Assembly (NCBI RefSeq): GCF_000701405.1
Contig: NZ_JNIV01000009.1
Coordinates: forward strand, 12,912-76,911
Length of the DNA: 64,000 nucleotides
Source: Deinococcus marmoris DSM 12784
Lineage (GTDB): Bacteria; Deinococcota; Deinococci; Deinococcales; Deinococcaceae
Reading direction: 5' to 3'
Positions 21,568 through 34,117 of this stretch are shown piece after piece. The notes below the pieces were generated by a model. It did no database searches. It had not been told where the DNA came from and worked only from the letters and a program-made list of their open reading frames with translations. The position numbers and the translations under genes were made by a program. Each line of letters opens with the position of its first letter. Positions within the stretch are counted from its first letter, which is position 1.

Positions 21568-22440
21568 TCAGTTCAGGACGCGCCCATCGGCCCGGCCCAG
21601 CGGAGTCCAGTCGGCGCGGAACAGGTGGGCTTCCTGTTCCTTGCCGGGGCCGTACCACACGCGCACGCCGCTGTCGCGCTCGCCCACGGGCAGCAGCGCC
21701 TCCTGCCCGGCGCGCAGTTCGGACAGCACCTCGCCGTCGGGGCCGCGCACCCGGTACCACGCGTTAATTCCAGCGGGGGACCAGCCCGCCAGCCGCACCG
21801 GACGCTTGGAGATGTTCTTCAGGTGCGCGCCCTGCTCGCTGAGGGTCACGCTCAGGTCCGGCCATTCCGGGGTGACGGTGCGGTGCCAGCGGGTCTGGAA
21901 ATTCAGCGTGGGGCGGGTCCTGGCGGCTGCGCCTTTCGCCGGATACAGCGCCACGCCCAGCAGTCCCGCCATGCCCGCCAGCAGCGCGCACAGGGTCGCC
22001 ACGAAGGCCACCGGCTCGGGACGCTGATTCTGGAGGATGCCGAAGGCCAGCGCCGCACCGATAAGAACGGACACCAGCGGCCACGCGGGCGAGGGGCGAG
22101 CAGGGGCGCGGCGGTAGGGCAGCGGCCAGTACTCGGCCAGCAGCAGCGCCGCCGCACCCAGCCCGAACAATGCGGGTACGTCCAGCGTGGGCGTCAGCAG
22201 CAGCAGCGCCAGCCCCGGCACAGCCCACCACGCCACGCGCGGCAGATAGCCCAGCCGGGCCTCGCGCCCCGTTCGCAGCAGCCATTGCAGCGCGATCAGA
22301 CCGATGACCACGGCATACAGACCGCTCACCTCGGTCAGCGGGGTCAGGTCCAGCAGTGAGCCGAGGCCGCCCAGCCCAACCGATGACACCAGACCAGCCC
22401 ATGAAACCAGTCCGGCCCGTAAAGCCTCCAACTCTTGCAC
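21568..22440 (-). CDS. Integral membrane protein of unknown function (290 aa)
   Basis: The first 165 or so residues hold about five hydrophobic segments (for example LYAVVIGLIALQWLL, VAWWAVPGLALLLLTP and FVATLCALLAGMAGLLGVAL). The C-terminal 120 residues are soluble and beta-rich (LSVTLSEQGAHLKNISKRPVRLAGWSPAGI), like a small Ig-type sensor or adhesion domain that may face outside. No family recognised. It stands alone between truD and moaB in the same direction. Confidence 0.65.
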   Translation of the reverse strand: MQELEALRAGLVSWAGLVSSVGLGGLGSLLDLTPLTEVSGLYAVVIGLIALQWLLRTGREARLGYLPRVAWWAVPGLALLLLTPTLDVPALFGLGAAALLLAEYWPLPYRRAPARPSPAWPLVSVLIGAALAFGILQNQRPEPVAFVATLCALLAGMAGLLGVALYPAKGAAARTRPTLNFQTRWHRTVTPEWPDLSVTLSEQGAHLKNISKRPVRLAGWSPAGINAWYRVRGPDGEVLSELRAGQEALLPVGERDSGVRVWYGPGKEQEAHLFRADWTPLGRADGRVLN

Positions 22441-22600
22441 GTCAGTCTCCTCGTGGGTGGACCAGGCAGCCTCCCAACCGGCTTAAAATACCGTCCAGGG
22501 GCCAGACGGAATGGAAGATGGACAGAAGAAGCCCCACATCAAGAATGTCTGCGGATCAGGTGGACTGCAACAGAAGATGGACTGAAACAGAGACCGGACT

Positions 22601-23437
22601 TTACAGACGCGGGTCTTCTTTCTTATGGCGGCCCAGCCTGCCCATCAGGTTGCCTGGGCCTCTGGACTGCGGCTGAGCCGGATCGGCAGCCCCAGTCCCT
22701 TCCACCACTGCCGCAGCCGGGGACAGAGGGGGGGTCATGGGCGGCGTCAGTGGATCAGTGGTAGGAGGGGTCTTCCCTGCCGCCACAAGCGACTGGGCCA
22801 GCGGCGACAGCGCCGGGGCCACCACTCCCGGCTGCACTATCCCCGGCTGCCCGTGGCGCTCGATCTCGAAAGCCAGGTGGCCGATCTCATCCCGTAGGAT
22901 GCCTTCCCAGGCGGTCTTGACTGCGTTCAGGCTACCGGGCATGGCAAAGATCGCCGAACCCCGGCACAGCCCGCCCAGCGCCCGCGACAGCATGGCCGCG
23001 CCGCCCACCTCGCGGTAGCTGAGCATGCGGAACAGTTCGCCAAAGCCGGGGATGGGCTTGGTGATCATCGATTCCACCACCGGCACGGTCACGTCGCGCC
23101 CGGTCAGCCCCGTGCCGCCCGTGCTGAGAACCACCGTTGCCTCACGCACAAAAAGGGTCAGCGCGGTGCGGATGTCCAGCGCGTCGTCGCGGACCACCCG
23201 GTAATGCACCACGCTGTGCCCCGCCGCCTTCAGTTCAGCCAGCAGGTACTGACCGCTGGTGTCCGTCTCGGGCGTGCGCGTGTCGCTGATGGTCAGCACC
23301 GCCACCCGCACACTCTGCGGCGCGGCAGCGCGGTGCTGCTGGGACGAGAGTTGTTTAGAGCGGGCCGATGGGCTGCCACCCGCTGCGGCGTTGCCAGAGG
23401 TGCTGGGCGGTCCAGGGGGGCGGGAGGCGTCCGTCAT
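22601..23437 (-). CDS. moaB: MoaB-family molybdenum cofactor protein, extended
   Basis: Core of about 165 residues matches the MoaB/MogA fold: [38 protein letters not shown] (the molybdopterin-binding loop) and [20 protein letters not shown]. In molybdenum cofactor synthesis this family adenylates molybdopterin or a paralog substitutes. It is unusual in carrying about 40 low-complexity residues in front and a Pro-rich tail of about 80 residues behind ([18 protein letters not shown]), both likely disordered. No other moa gene is nearby. Confidence 0.85.
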   Translation of the reverse strand: MTDASRPPGPPSTSGNAAAGGSPSARSKQLSSQQHRAAAPQSVRVAVLTISDTRTPETDTSGQYLLAELKAAGHSVVHYRVVRDDALDIRTALTLFVREATVVLSTGGTGLTGRDVTVPVVESMITKPIPGFGELFRMLSYREVGGAAMLSRALGGLCRGSAIFAMPGSLNAVKTAWEGILRDEIGHLAFEIERHGQPGIVQPGVVAPALSPLAQSLVAAGKTPPTTDPLTPPMTPPLSPAAAVVEGTGAADPAQPQSRGPGNLMGRLGRHKKEDPRL

Positions 23438-23565
23438 GGGGCCACGATACCGCCCAGGGCAAGGGCGGCGTCAGTCCCACGCCGGGGGTGACACGACGGC
23501 TTTTTCCACACTTCCTGTGTCCAGACTGCCCGTATCCAGACTGCCCGCTGTTCTGCTCCCTGCCC

Positions 23566-24453
23566 TCAGCGGCCCGCGTTCAGCACATTGCGCGCCCGTT
23601 CCGGCAGCAGGGCGCGGTCCGAGCGCTTCAGGTCCGCGCGGGGGCGGCGCAGGTACAGGGAGAGGTACATGCCCGCCTGCTGGTTCAGAAATTCGCGGTA
23701 GCCGTCTTCCTGGCCGCTGCGGACGCATTCCAGGGCCAGCAGGTCCAGTTGTTCTTCCAGCCGCGCCAGTGCCAGATAGCGGGCCGCGTTCGCGCCGCTG
23801 TCGCCCAGGGTGCCCAGAAAGGCGAGAAGCTGCTCGGGCTGCTGCATCAGCACCCTGGCCGCGCGGCGCACGTTGGGATCGTCCAGGGTCAGGGTGCAGG
23901 CCCGGCAGGGTTGCTCCTGGCTGGCCTCGCCGCAGACCGGGCAGGGCCGCCAGCCCTGTTCCTCACGCCACTTGCGCGAGCGGGTGATCGCCTCGGCGGC
24001 GCGCAGGGCGGCGGGGCGCAGGTCCTCACCCACATCCTGCACCAGTTCACGGGCGCGGGCGCGGTCCGGGGCGGGCAGGGGCGGCGGCGCGGGGGCCATC
24101 ACCGGCTCGCGCACGCTGCCCACGCTGAAGCGGATATCGCTGAGGGGCGCGTCGGGCAGCAGCGCGTTCAGGGCCTTGAGAAAGTGATGGCGCTGCATGC
24201 TCAGGTGATGGGCGGCGGCGCTGTCTCTAACGTCCACGAACAGCACGCTGCCCTGCTGGGTGCGTGGGCGGGTGATGCGGGCAATTTCTGGCCCCACCGC
24301 CCCCGGCCACGCCAGAATGGCCCGCGCCCGCCCGATGCCCTTGGCGATGCGCGCCGTGCCCAGCGTCGCGCCCATCAGTTCGCCCAGGCCGCGCGGCCCG
24401 CTCAGGCGGCGGCCCCGGTTGTTGCGGCCCTCGTTGTAGCGGTCCCAGGCCAC
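23566..24453 (-). CDS. DciA/DUF721-domain protein with zinc-ribbon motif
   Basis: 295 residues. The N-terminal part (about 30-110) is a DUF721 domain: ARIAKGIGRARAILAWPGAVGPEIARITRP, then GSVLFVDVRDSAAAHHLSMQRHHFLKALNALLP. DUF721 proteins such as DciA load the replicative helicase in bacteria lacking DnaC. Residues about 168-182 hold CPVCGEASQEQPCRAC, a possible zinc site, then a helical C-terminal region. The GTG start overlaps the recF stop by one base, the typical recF neighbourhood, which supports a replication or repair role. Confidence 0.7.
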   Translation of the reverse strand: MAWDRYNEGRNNRGRRLSGPRGLGELMGATLGTARIAKGIGRARAILAWPGAVGPEIARITRPRTQQGSVLFVDVRDSAAAHHLSMQRHHFLKALNALLPDAPLSDIRFSVGSVREPVMAPAPPPLPAPDRARARELVQDVGEDLRPAALRAAEAITRSRKWREEQGWRPCPVCGEASQEQPCRACTLTLDDPNVRRAARVLMQQPEQLLAFLGTLGDSGANAARYLALARLEEQLDLLALECVRSGQEDGYREFLNQQAGMYLSLYLRRPRADLKRSDRALLPERARNVLNAGR

Positions 24454-25595
24454 TAGCGCACTTCCTCAAGTCGCGGTGCCATTAGCTCGTCCTCTTCTGA
24501 ATCGTCCGCGTTCAGGTCAGCCAGAGCCAGATCAGCCAGGGGAGGCGCGTCCACGGGCGTAAACCTCCCCGACTGCGCCCAGAACTGCGCCGACGCACCG
24601 GGCGGGCGTTCGGTTCCGGTCACGATGGCCTGCGGCACCCCCGCCGCCAGTTCCAGCAAAAATGTGCGGCGTCCGGGGTCCAGCTCGGCGCTGAAATCGT
24701 CGATCAGCAGGATGGGCTGCTCGCCAAAGCGTTCGGCCAGCAGCTCCAGCTCGGCGCGGCGCAGGGCAAGCGCAACGGTGCGCCCCTCGCCCCGGCTGGC
24801 GTATTCACTGGCCGAGAATCCGCCCAGGGTCAGCACCAGATCGTCGCGGTGCGGACCGGAGACAGTGGAGCCGCGCGCCAGTTCCTCGGCCCGTCTGGAG
24901 GTCAGATCGTGGGCATAGGTTTCAGGTGTCGTCGTTTCCAGCAGCGTCAGCGTGAGCGTCTTGCGGCTGCCCAGCGCGGCGTTGGCGTCGGTGGCCAGTT
25001 CGCCCAGGCGGGTCAGGGCGCGGCGGCGAAAGGTGATGATCTCGGTGCCCAGCTTGACCAGGGCGTCGTCCCACACCGACATGGCCCACTGTTCGCCGCC
25101 TTTCAGGGCCGCGTTGCGCTGCGAAACCGTGCGCTCGTAACGGCCCAGTTGCTGGCCGTAGCGGGCGCTCAAGCGCGACAGCAGAGAGTCCAGATAGGCG
25201 CGGCGCAGGCTGGGCGAACCGAAGACCAGTTCGGAATCCTCCGGGCGAATCCACACGGCGCTGCCACGGGGCAGGTCGCCTGCGCGCACGCGCACGCCGT
25301 CCACCTTGAGCTGCCGTCGCCCACGCCCCAGCCCCACCTCCTGCACGCTCAGGCTGCCGCCGGATTCCAGATCGGCGCGCACATACGCCTCGCTTTCGCC
25401 GGACTGCACCAGTTGTTCCAGGCGGCCCACGTCGGTCTGCCCGGTCAGCGCCAGATAAATGGCCTCCAGCAGGTTGGTCTTGCCCGCTCCATTCTCGCCA
25501 TACACGCCCGTTACGCCCCCTCCGAAGCGCAGCGTACACGGCGCGAGGTTGCGGTAATTCAAAGTTGAGAGGGACTCCAGACGCACGCCCCGCAT
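24453..25595 (-). CDS. recF: DNA replication and repair protein RecF
   Basis: 380 residues. RecF is an SMC-like ATPase that helps load RecA at gaps; Deinococcus relies on RecFOR rather than RecBCD. Walker A YGENGAGKTNLLEAI (about 32-46), the ABC signature in ASRGEGRTVALALRRAE and Walker B PILLIDDFSAELDPGRR are intact. The ATG at 25595 gives MRGVRLESLSTLNYRNL, the standard N-terminus. The last 30 residues are an acidic tail. Followed by the DUF721 gene with one-base overlap. Confidence 0.95.
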   Translation of the reverse strand: MRGVRLESLSTLNYRNLAPCTLRFGGGVTGVYGENGAGKTNLLEAIYLALTGQTDVGRLEQLVQSGESEAYVRADLESGGSLSVQEVGLGRGRRQLKVDGVRVRAGDLPRGSAVWIRPEDSELVFGSPSLRRAYLDSLLSRLSARYGQQLGRYERTVSQRNAALKGGEQWAMSVWDDALVKLGTEIITFRRRALTRLGELATDANAALGSRKTLTLTLLETTTPETYAHDLTSRRAEELARGSTVSGPHRDDLVLTLGGFSASEYASRGEGRTVALALRRAELELLAERFGEQPILLIDDFSAELDPGRRTFLLELAAGVPQAIVTGTERPPGASAQFWAQSGRFTPVDAPPLADLALADLNADDSEEDELMAPRLEEVR

Positions 25596-25715
25596 TCTAG
25601 TCGGGACGGGCGCGGGGTTCTGTGGGACGGTGCGGGGATGGAGACAGGATTAAAGGTCTGAACGCAAAAGCGAGAGCTGCCCAACCACATCACCAGCCTC
25701 TAATGTGCGGTTTGT

Positions 25716-25721
25716 TACACT
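25716..25721 (+). promoter_or_regulatory. -10 box for DoxX gene
   Basis: TACACT, 7 nt before the ATG at 25729, no Shine-Dalgarno. Probable leaderless transcript. It decides for the ATG at 25729 over an upstream start at 25705. Confidence 0.45.
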
Positions 25722-25728
25722 GGCTTGC

Positions 25729-26172
25729 ATGCGGCGACAGCCTGAACTTGCCCTGGCCCTGATTCGCGTGGTGGTGGGGCTGGTGTTCGCGTGGCACGGC
25801 TTTCACAAGATTTTTGATCTGGGCCTGGGAAACGTGACCGCCAGTTACGGGGCGGCGGGCGTGCCCCTGCCCCTGCTGTTCGCGCCGCTGGTGGCCGTGC
25901 TGGAACTGGTGGGCGGTCCGCTGCTGGTGCTGGGGCTGGGCGCACGCGGGCTGGCCGGGGCGCTGGCGCTGCTGACGGCGGGCGTGGCCCTCGCGCCGCT
26001 GCTGGCCGGACGCCTTGGCTTCGCAGAGCTGGAAGTTCCGCTGCTGCTGCTGGCGGGCAGTCTGGCGGTGACGCTGGGCGGCCCAGGCTCCCCGGCCTTG
26101 CGGGACCGCAGCGCGGCGGTGTTGCCACAGGCACGCACGGCCAGCAACGCGCCTAGTAAGAGAAGAGACTGA
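25729..26172 (+). CDS. DoxX-family membrane protein
   Basis: 147 residues with four hydrophobic helices: LALALIRVVVGLVFAWHGFHKIFDLG (the DoxX opening with its HG..K signature), LLFAPLVAVLELVGGPLLVLGLG, GALALLTAGVALAPLLAG and PLLLLAGSLAVTLGG. DoxX proteins are small quinone or redox-linked membrane proteins of poorly defined role. The gene stands alone between divergent recF and the convergent PrcB-like lipoprotein. A hairpin overlaps its stop codon. Confidence 0.85.
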   Translation: MRRQPELALALIRVVVGLVFAWHGFHKIFDLGLGNVTASYGAAGVPLPLLFAPLVAVLELVGGPLLVLGLGARGLAGALALLTAGVALAPLLAGRLGFAELEVPLLLLAGSLAVTLGGPGSPALRDRSAAVLPQARTASNAPSKRRD

Positions 26173-26197
26173 CAAACAAACGGTCAGCCTCTCTCTG
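26164..26197. terminator. Hairpin between convergent genes
   Basis: GAGACTGAC and GTCAGCCTCTC form an imperfect stem (one mismatch) across the DoxX stop codon. No clear T-run follows in either direction, so its terminator role is uncertain. Confidence 0.35.
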
Positions 26198-26209
26198 AAA
26201 AGTGGTGAC

Positions 26210-27289
26210 TCAGCGCAGCGGCTGACCCGCCTCGTCCACCACCTGCACGTTCTGATACTTGCCGTCCACCTGCACGATGGTCCACGGGCTGGTGATCGCC
26301 TGCGTGGTGATGGACCCCGGCTTCGGCGCACGCACCTGCGCCACCAGGGTCAGGGTGCCGCCCGACACGCTGGCTCCAGTAACGCTCACGCCGTAGCCGC
26401 CCGTGGCGCGCTGCCCCAGGAAAACCCCGACGATGGTGGCGTTGCCGGGATTGGGGGCAGCAGGCGCTCCGGTCTGACGTGAGTATGCCTGCGCGTACAG
26501 AGCGGCAGCCTCTGCTGGCGTGGCGGCAACGGTCACGGCAGCTCCGGTGACGCCTGACTGGCTTCCGCTGGCAAGTTCAGTAAAGTTCACGCGCGCTCCT
26601 GTGGGCTGGGGGGCGGGAGAGGACGGCGTAGGGTTCAGCACCCCGGCTGCGGGAATCTGAGCGGCGGTGGTGGCAACATTCGGCAGCACGTACAGCGCCG
26701 TCCGCAGGTATTCCCCGGCTTTGGGTTCAACGTCCAGGGCGGCGTCGGCAGCGGGGACAGCGGCCAACACGCCCACCGCCAGCGGTCCTTGACCCAGCAG
26801 CGCCTTGCTCAACACGCCCGCTTCCTCTGCAGTCAACTGGCCCGCACTTTGAAGACCGTTCACGGAGGACGCCCCCACCGTTCCGCTCAGGCCGCTCAGC
26901 TTGCTCCAGGTCTGCCCGTCGGTGTAATACACGGCGCTCAGGCCGCCAGGGGTGACCACATCAAAAGAACCGTTTGCGCGGCGGGTGACGTTCAGGGGCG
27001 CGGTGATACTGGACGTGGGCTGGCGGTAGGTGGCCTTGCCGTTGACGCTGAGGGTGCCGGGAACGGCCACCGCGTCCTCCACCTGGGCGCGCAGTTCGGC
27101 GGTCTGGCCGCCCAGTTTCAGGCTGCCGCCCGCGCCGCCCGTCAGCGAGCCGTAGACCCACACGATGCGTTCCTGCGTGCCGCCGTACAGCAGCGCCTCA
27201 TGCACGCGCAGGTTGCCGGGGCCGGTCATGGTGCAGGCGCTGAACAGGCCCGCGCTCAGCAGAAAGACGGGCAACAGAGATTTCTTCAT
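26210..27289 (-). CDS. Lipoprotein with PrcB-like C-terminal domain
   Basis: 359 residues. Signal peptide MKKSLLPVFLLSAGLFSAC with a lipobox Cys, so it is membrane-anchored. The C-terminal 110 residues, NATIVGVFLGQRATGGYGVSV and SGGTLTLVAQVRAPKPGSITTQAITSPWTIVQVD, match the PrcB_C pattern (protease-complex subunit family, small beta domain). The middle includes repeated Ala/Gly-rich stretches. PrcB-type domains are linked to surface protease complexes in spirochaetes; the role here is unknown. Confidence 0.7.
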   Translation of the reverse strand: MKKSLLPVFLLSAGLFSACTMTGPGNLRVHEALLYGGTQERIVWVYGSLTGGAGGSLKLGGQTAELRAQVEDAVAVPGTLSVNGKATYRQPTSSITAPLNVTRRANGSFDVVTPGGLSAVYYTDGQTWSKLSGLSGTVGASSVNGLQSAGQLTAEEAGVLSKALLGQGPLAVGVLAAVPAADAALDVEPKAGEYLRTALYVLPNVATTAAQIPAAGVLNPTPSSPAPQPTGARVNFTELASGSQSGVTGAAVTVAATPAEAAALYAQAYSRQTGAPAAPNPGNATIVGVFLGQRATGGYGVSVTGASVSGGTLTLVAQVRAPKPGSITTQAITSPWTIVQVDGKYQNVQVVDEAGQPLR

Positions 27290-27433
27290 GCTCCCAGCTT
27301 AGGCAGCCGGGCTGATGGCACCCTGAACGCGGTCTTGGGCAAACACACATCTGGGGGAGGGGCTGTCTAACAGTCAAACGGTCAAGCTGCTCAAAGACAG
27401 GAGCGAAAGCCGCCTGCCGTTTTGCTCTTGCCG

Positions 27434-29155
<1,722 letters not shown>

Positions 29156-29162
29156 CTCCAGC

Positions 29163-29168
29163 AGTCTA
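29163..29168 (-). promoter_or_regulatory. -10 box of recN
   Basis: TAGACT on the minus strand, 7 nt before the ATG at 29155. It fits the leaderless promoter pattern of this window. Confidence 0.4.
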
Positions 29169-29376
29169 AGGCCTCTCGCCACTCAGGTTTCCGAGTGTGA
29201 GGCGAGGCAGCATCCGCCACCTCAAAACCGACTGTATGAAACCGTCGGCAGCCATTTCCTCACCAAGCATGAATCTTCCGTTACAGTTCCCCCACGTTGC
29301 CTCTCACCGTGCGCGGCACAATGGCGGCATTGTTCGCGCCGTTTTCAAGGCGGCGGCGGACGCAAAGGAGTTCATC

Positions 29377-30759
29377 ATGTCCACGAAACACGATTCCACC
29401 GGCGGCGTCAGCAAACGCAGCCTGTTGCTGCTGGGCGGCCTGGCCGCGCTGGCGCTGAATAAAGACGTTCGCCGCTCTGTCGTGGGCGGCACCCGCCACG
29501 CCTGGAGCGACGCCCAGGGAACACTGCAAGACACCGTGAAGCCCGCGCTGGCCGACGCCGCCGTGCAGGCGCAGCACACCGCGCAGCATCTGTCTCACGA
29601 AGCGCAGAAGTCAGCGCAGCATCTGGCCCACGAGGCGGCCAGACGTGGGGCCACCGCGCTGGAAACGTGGAAGGAAGAGGGCGTGCCGCAGGCCCAGGCG
29701 TGGCTGGACAGCGCCCGCGAGACGGCGGCTGGGCTGGCCTCCACCGCGCAGGACAGGGCGGCGGATCTGGCCGAAAGCGCACAGAAGCGCAGCGGCGAAC
29801 TGGCAGAAACGGCCCAGAAGAGTGGCAACCGACTGGCCGCAGTCGCCCAGGACCGCGCCGCAGAGCTTTCGGCGGAAGCGCAGAAACGGGCCGCAGAGGC
29901 ACAGAAAGAAATGCAGAAGCGGGCTGCCCATCTGGAAAAAGAAGCCCACAAGGTGGCCGACACGCGTGGCAGGCAGGCCCAGCAGGCTGTTCAGGCGGCC
30001 CGCAAATCCGCCGCGCACACGCTGGACGAGGTGCAGGGCGGTGGCCTGGGCCTGCTGAGCAGCGTGCAGGATACGGGCGTGGGGCTGCTCAGCAACCTCC
30101 AGGGCTGGCTGGGCGACACCCTGAGCGACACGGGTGACGCACTGGAAAACCGCCGCCGCACCGCCGAGAAGGCCCTGGACCGCGCCCGCCGTCAGGCCGA
30201 GAAGGAACTGCGCGCCGGCAGGAAGAACTGGAGCGTCAAGAAGCTGGAAAAGGCGGTCACGAAGAAGATCGCACCGCTGCAAAAAGAACTGGGCAGGGAA
30301 ATCAAGCTGCTGGAAAAGCAGGCGAAACTGGCCCGCAAGAGCGACAACGGCGGCAGCGGTGGCCTGGGCGCAGGCGTCACGGCGCTGCTGCTGGTGGGGG
30401 CAGGCGCGGTGATCCTGGCGCGGGTGCCTGCCGCGCGCAAGGGCATCCTGAGCGCCGTGGAAGCGGTCAGCCCGGACGCCGCGCGCAGCCTGCACAAATT
30501 CAGCCGCGACGCCCGCAACCTGATCGGCTCGGCATGGCTGGACCAGATTGAGGAACCGGCAGCGACGCCTGCACCCGGCGCGGCGGCCTCTACCCAGGGC
30601 GCGACGACAGGTGCCTCGGCAGGGGCTTCGGTGGCCCCCGGTGCGCCCGCCGCCGCCCGCACCCAGGCAGAAGAACAGGCTGGCAAGCCCGCAGATACGG
30701 GCGCGGCCAGCAAGCCGGATTCCAAAACCGAGAAGGATTCCCAGCACAAGACGAACTGA
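29377..30759 (+). CDS. LEA-like 11-mer repeat protein with membrane helix
   Basis: 460 residues from the ATG at 29377 (ribosome-binding site AAAGGAG at 29364). Residues about 66-200 form 11-residue repeats of the group 3 LEA type, best seen as TAQDRAADLAE, SAQKRSGELAE, TAQKSGNRLAA, VAQDRAAELSA, EAQKRAAEAQK. The repeats are Ala-, Lys- and Glu-rich and predicted amphipathic when dry. A second charged helical block (about 258-322) is followed by a Gly-rich hinge, one membrane span (about 328-349) and a disordered Ala/Thr/Pro tail. There is also a short hydrophobic stretch at 15-27. LEA proteins protect against desiccation; D. radiodurans is known to carry LEA homologs. Confidence 0.75.
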   Translation: MSTKHDSTGGVSKRSLLLLGGLAALALNKDVRRSVVGGTRHAWSDAQGTLQDTVKPALADAAVQAQHTAQHLSHEAQKSAQHLAHEAARRGATALETWKEEGVPQAQAWLDSARETAAGLASTAQDRAADLAESAQKRSGELAETAQKSGNRLAAVAQDRAAELSAEAQKRAAEAQKEMQKRAAHLEKEAHKVADTRGRQAQQAVQAARKSAAHTLDEVQGGGLGLLSSVQDTGVGLLSNLQGWLGDTLSDTGDALENRRRTAEKALDRARRQAEKELRAGRKNWSVKKLEKAVTKKIAPLQKELGREIKLLEKQAKLARKSDNGGSGGLGAGVTALLLVGAGAVILARVPAARKGILSAVEAVSPDAARSLHKFSRDARNLIGSAWLDQIEEPAATPAPGAAASTQGATTGASAGASVAPGAPAAARTQAEEQAGKPADTGAASKPDSKTEKDSQHKTN

Positions 30760-30806
30760 TCCATCAGCAGTCCAGAACCCAGGACCACGATACAGAACCA
30801 CAACCC

Positions 30807-30852
30807 AGAAGGAGCGCGGCGGAAAATATCTCCCGTGCTCCTTCTTTTCTTT
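30807..30852 (+). terminator. Terminator after the LEA-like gene
   Basis: AGAAGGAGC (30807-30815) pairs with GCTCCTTCT (30837-30845), then TTTCTTT. Loop of 21 nt. Confidence 0.7.
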
Positions 30853-30943
30853 GTCGGTCACGGTCATGAATCAGATGTGTCTGTCTAGACCGGACGCCTC
30901 GCCTTGTTGTTTCCTCCACCGTGACACCCAAAAGGTTGGGTTG

Positions 30944-30953
30944 GAACCGCTTC
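30944..30953 (+). promoter_or_regulatory. Candidate LacI-type operator upstream of pckA
   Basis: GAACCGCTTC inside TTGGAACCGCTTCATAGG, 98 bp before the pckA start. The same 10-mer occurs before malE at 36933-36942, and TGGAACCGCT recurs before glpX at 39035-39044. The half-symmetric form GAAnCGnTTC is typical of LacI-family sites. The LacI-type regulator itself is not in the window. Confidence 0.45.
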
Positions 30954-31051
30954 ATAGGCCACAATCAGGGAGTTCGCTTTTACACCAATTCAGCCGCGCC
31001 CAGTGGTGCCAACCCGTGCGCGGCCTCTTGTTCATCCAAGGAGCTGATTCC

Positions 31052-32644
<1,593 letters not shown>

Positions 32645-32664
32645 AGACTTCAATATCTTGCAGA

Positions 32665-32690
32665 AGCCCCCGCAATTGACGCGGGGGCTT
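32665..32690 (+). terminator. Terminator after pckA
   Basis: AGCCCCCGC (32665-32673) pairs with GCGGGGGCT (32681-32689), followed by a mixed T-rich run (TTGCTGTTT). Confidence 0.8.
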
Positions 32691-32743
32691 TGCTGTTTGA
32701 GCGGGAGAAGGGCAGGAAACGGAGGAAGATGGAAGGGCTTTCG

Positions 32744-34117
32744 CTACTCCTTGACCCCACCCGACACCGTGCCGCCCACGAAGTATCCCTGGAAGCCGTA
32801 GAACAGCGCCACGATGGGCAGCGCCCCCAGCGTCGCGGCGGCGGCGAACACGCCCCATTTGGTGCTGAACTGGCCCTGCGTGAAAGAGAGCAGCATGATC
32901 CCCACCGTCCACTTCTCCACCCCAGTCAGGAGGATGTTCGCCAGGATGAACTCGGCGTAGGTGCCGATGAACTGATTCAGGAAAATGAAGACCAGAATGC
33001 CGCCCGACAGCGGAATGACCACCTTGATAAAGGTCTGCCAGCGCGTCGCGCCGTCCACCATCGCCGCTTCCTCCAACGATTCGGGCAGGCTTTCCACATA
33101 ACCCTTGAAAATCCAGGTATTGAAGGCGATTGCGCCGCCACTGTAGGCCAGGATCAGGCCGGTGAAGGTGTTGCTCAGGCCCAGCAGCACCATCAGGGTG
33201 TAGACGGCCACCAGTGCCAGAAACACCGGGAACATCTGGATAAAGATAAAAAAGAGGAGCGTCTGAAAGCGGCCCGGAAAGCGCAGGCGGGCCATCGCGT
33301 ACCCGGCAGTGGTGGACAACAAGATCGCCAGGATGCCCGTGATGCCTGACACCAGCAGCGTGTTGCGCACCGACAGCAGGAACTTGCTCTCGTTGGTACT
33401 GCCCCCGAACTGCGCTGGCCCCATGAAGATCACCAGCACGGCCACCGTCACCATCAGGATGCGCAGGATCCAGGTGCGGGTGTTGTTCAGGCCCTCGCTC
33501 TCGCGGCCCGCGCGCCCGATGACCGCCATGATGCCCAGAGCGGTCAGCGCCGCGCCAGAAATCCCGGCCAGCGCCAGTTGCCACAGCGGAATCGCCACGC
33601 CCTCGAACAGCTTCTGGAAATTCTCCAGGCTCAGCACTTGCAGACTGGGCAGCAGACCGGTCTTGTAAAAAATGTTGGGGTTGGAAAAATCCGGGAAGGC
33701 GAACAGGCTGTTGCGCGGATCGAAGGCGGCGATCAACACGTAAAACAGCGGGTAGATCGCCACCAGGACCACCAGCATTAAAAACAGGTGCGTGAGCTGC
33801 ACGCCCAGCACGGCGCTGTAACTGATCTTGCGCCCGGTGCGCGCCATGCCGATGCGCTGGCCCAGCAGACTGGTCAGGGCCAGCACGCCGCTGGCCGCCA
33901 GCAGGAACAGCAGGAAACGCACCCAGCCGCGTTCCACGAAGTAGATGGTGAAGCTCTTCTGGCGGCCCACCATACTCCTGTTGAGGTAAAAGGCCAGCAC
34001 GCCCAGGGCGAGGACCAGCGCGGCCACCACCAGCCACGGCAGCGCCTTTCTCAGCAGCCCCGGTTCGCGGTGAACATAGACCTCGGGGGCGGCGTCCTGG
34101 GTAGGGATGGCGGTCAT
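32744..34117 (-). CDS. malG: Maltose/maltodextrin ABC transporter permease MalG-like
   Basis: 457 residues, longer than E. coli MalG (about 296) because of an N-terminal extension of some 100 residues with two extra membrane spans and an inserted stretch. The EAA loop [25 protein letters not shown] contacts the ATPase. About eight hydrophobic helices are visible. It ends [14 protein letters not shown], as in MalG proteins. The start overlaps malF by ATGA. No ATPase (malK) gene lies in the cluster. Confidence 0.88.
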   Translation of the reverse strand: MTAIPTQDAAPEVYVHREPGLLRKALPWLVVAALVLALGVLAFYLNRSMVGRQKSFTIYFVERGWVRFLLFLLAASGVLALTSLLGQRIGMARTGRKISYSAVLGVQLTHLFLMLVVLVAIYPLFYVLIAAFDPRNSLFAFPDFSNPNIFYKTGLLPSLQVLSLENFQKLFEGVAIPLWQLALAGISGAALTALGIMAVIGRAGRESEGLNNTRTWILRILMVTVAVLVIFMGPAQFGGSTNESKFLLSVRNTLLVSGITGILAILLSTTAGYAMARLRFPGRFQTLLFFIFIQMFPVFLALVAVYTLMVLLGLSNTFTGLILAYSGGAIAFNTWIFKGYVESLPESLEEAAMVDGATRWQTFIKVVIPLSGGILVFIFLNQFIGTYAEFILANILLTGVEKWTVGIMLLSFTQGQFSTKWGVFAAAATLGALPIVALFYGFQGYFVGGTVSGGVKE

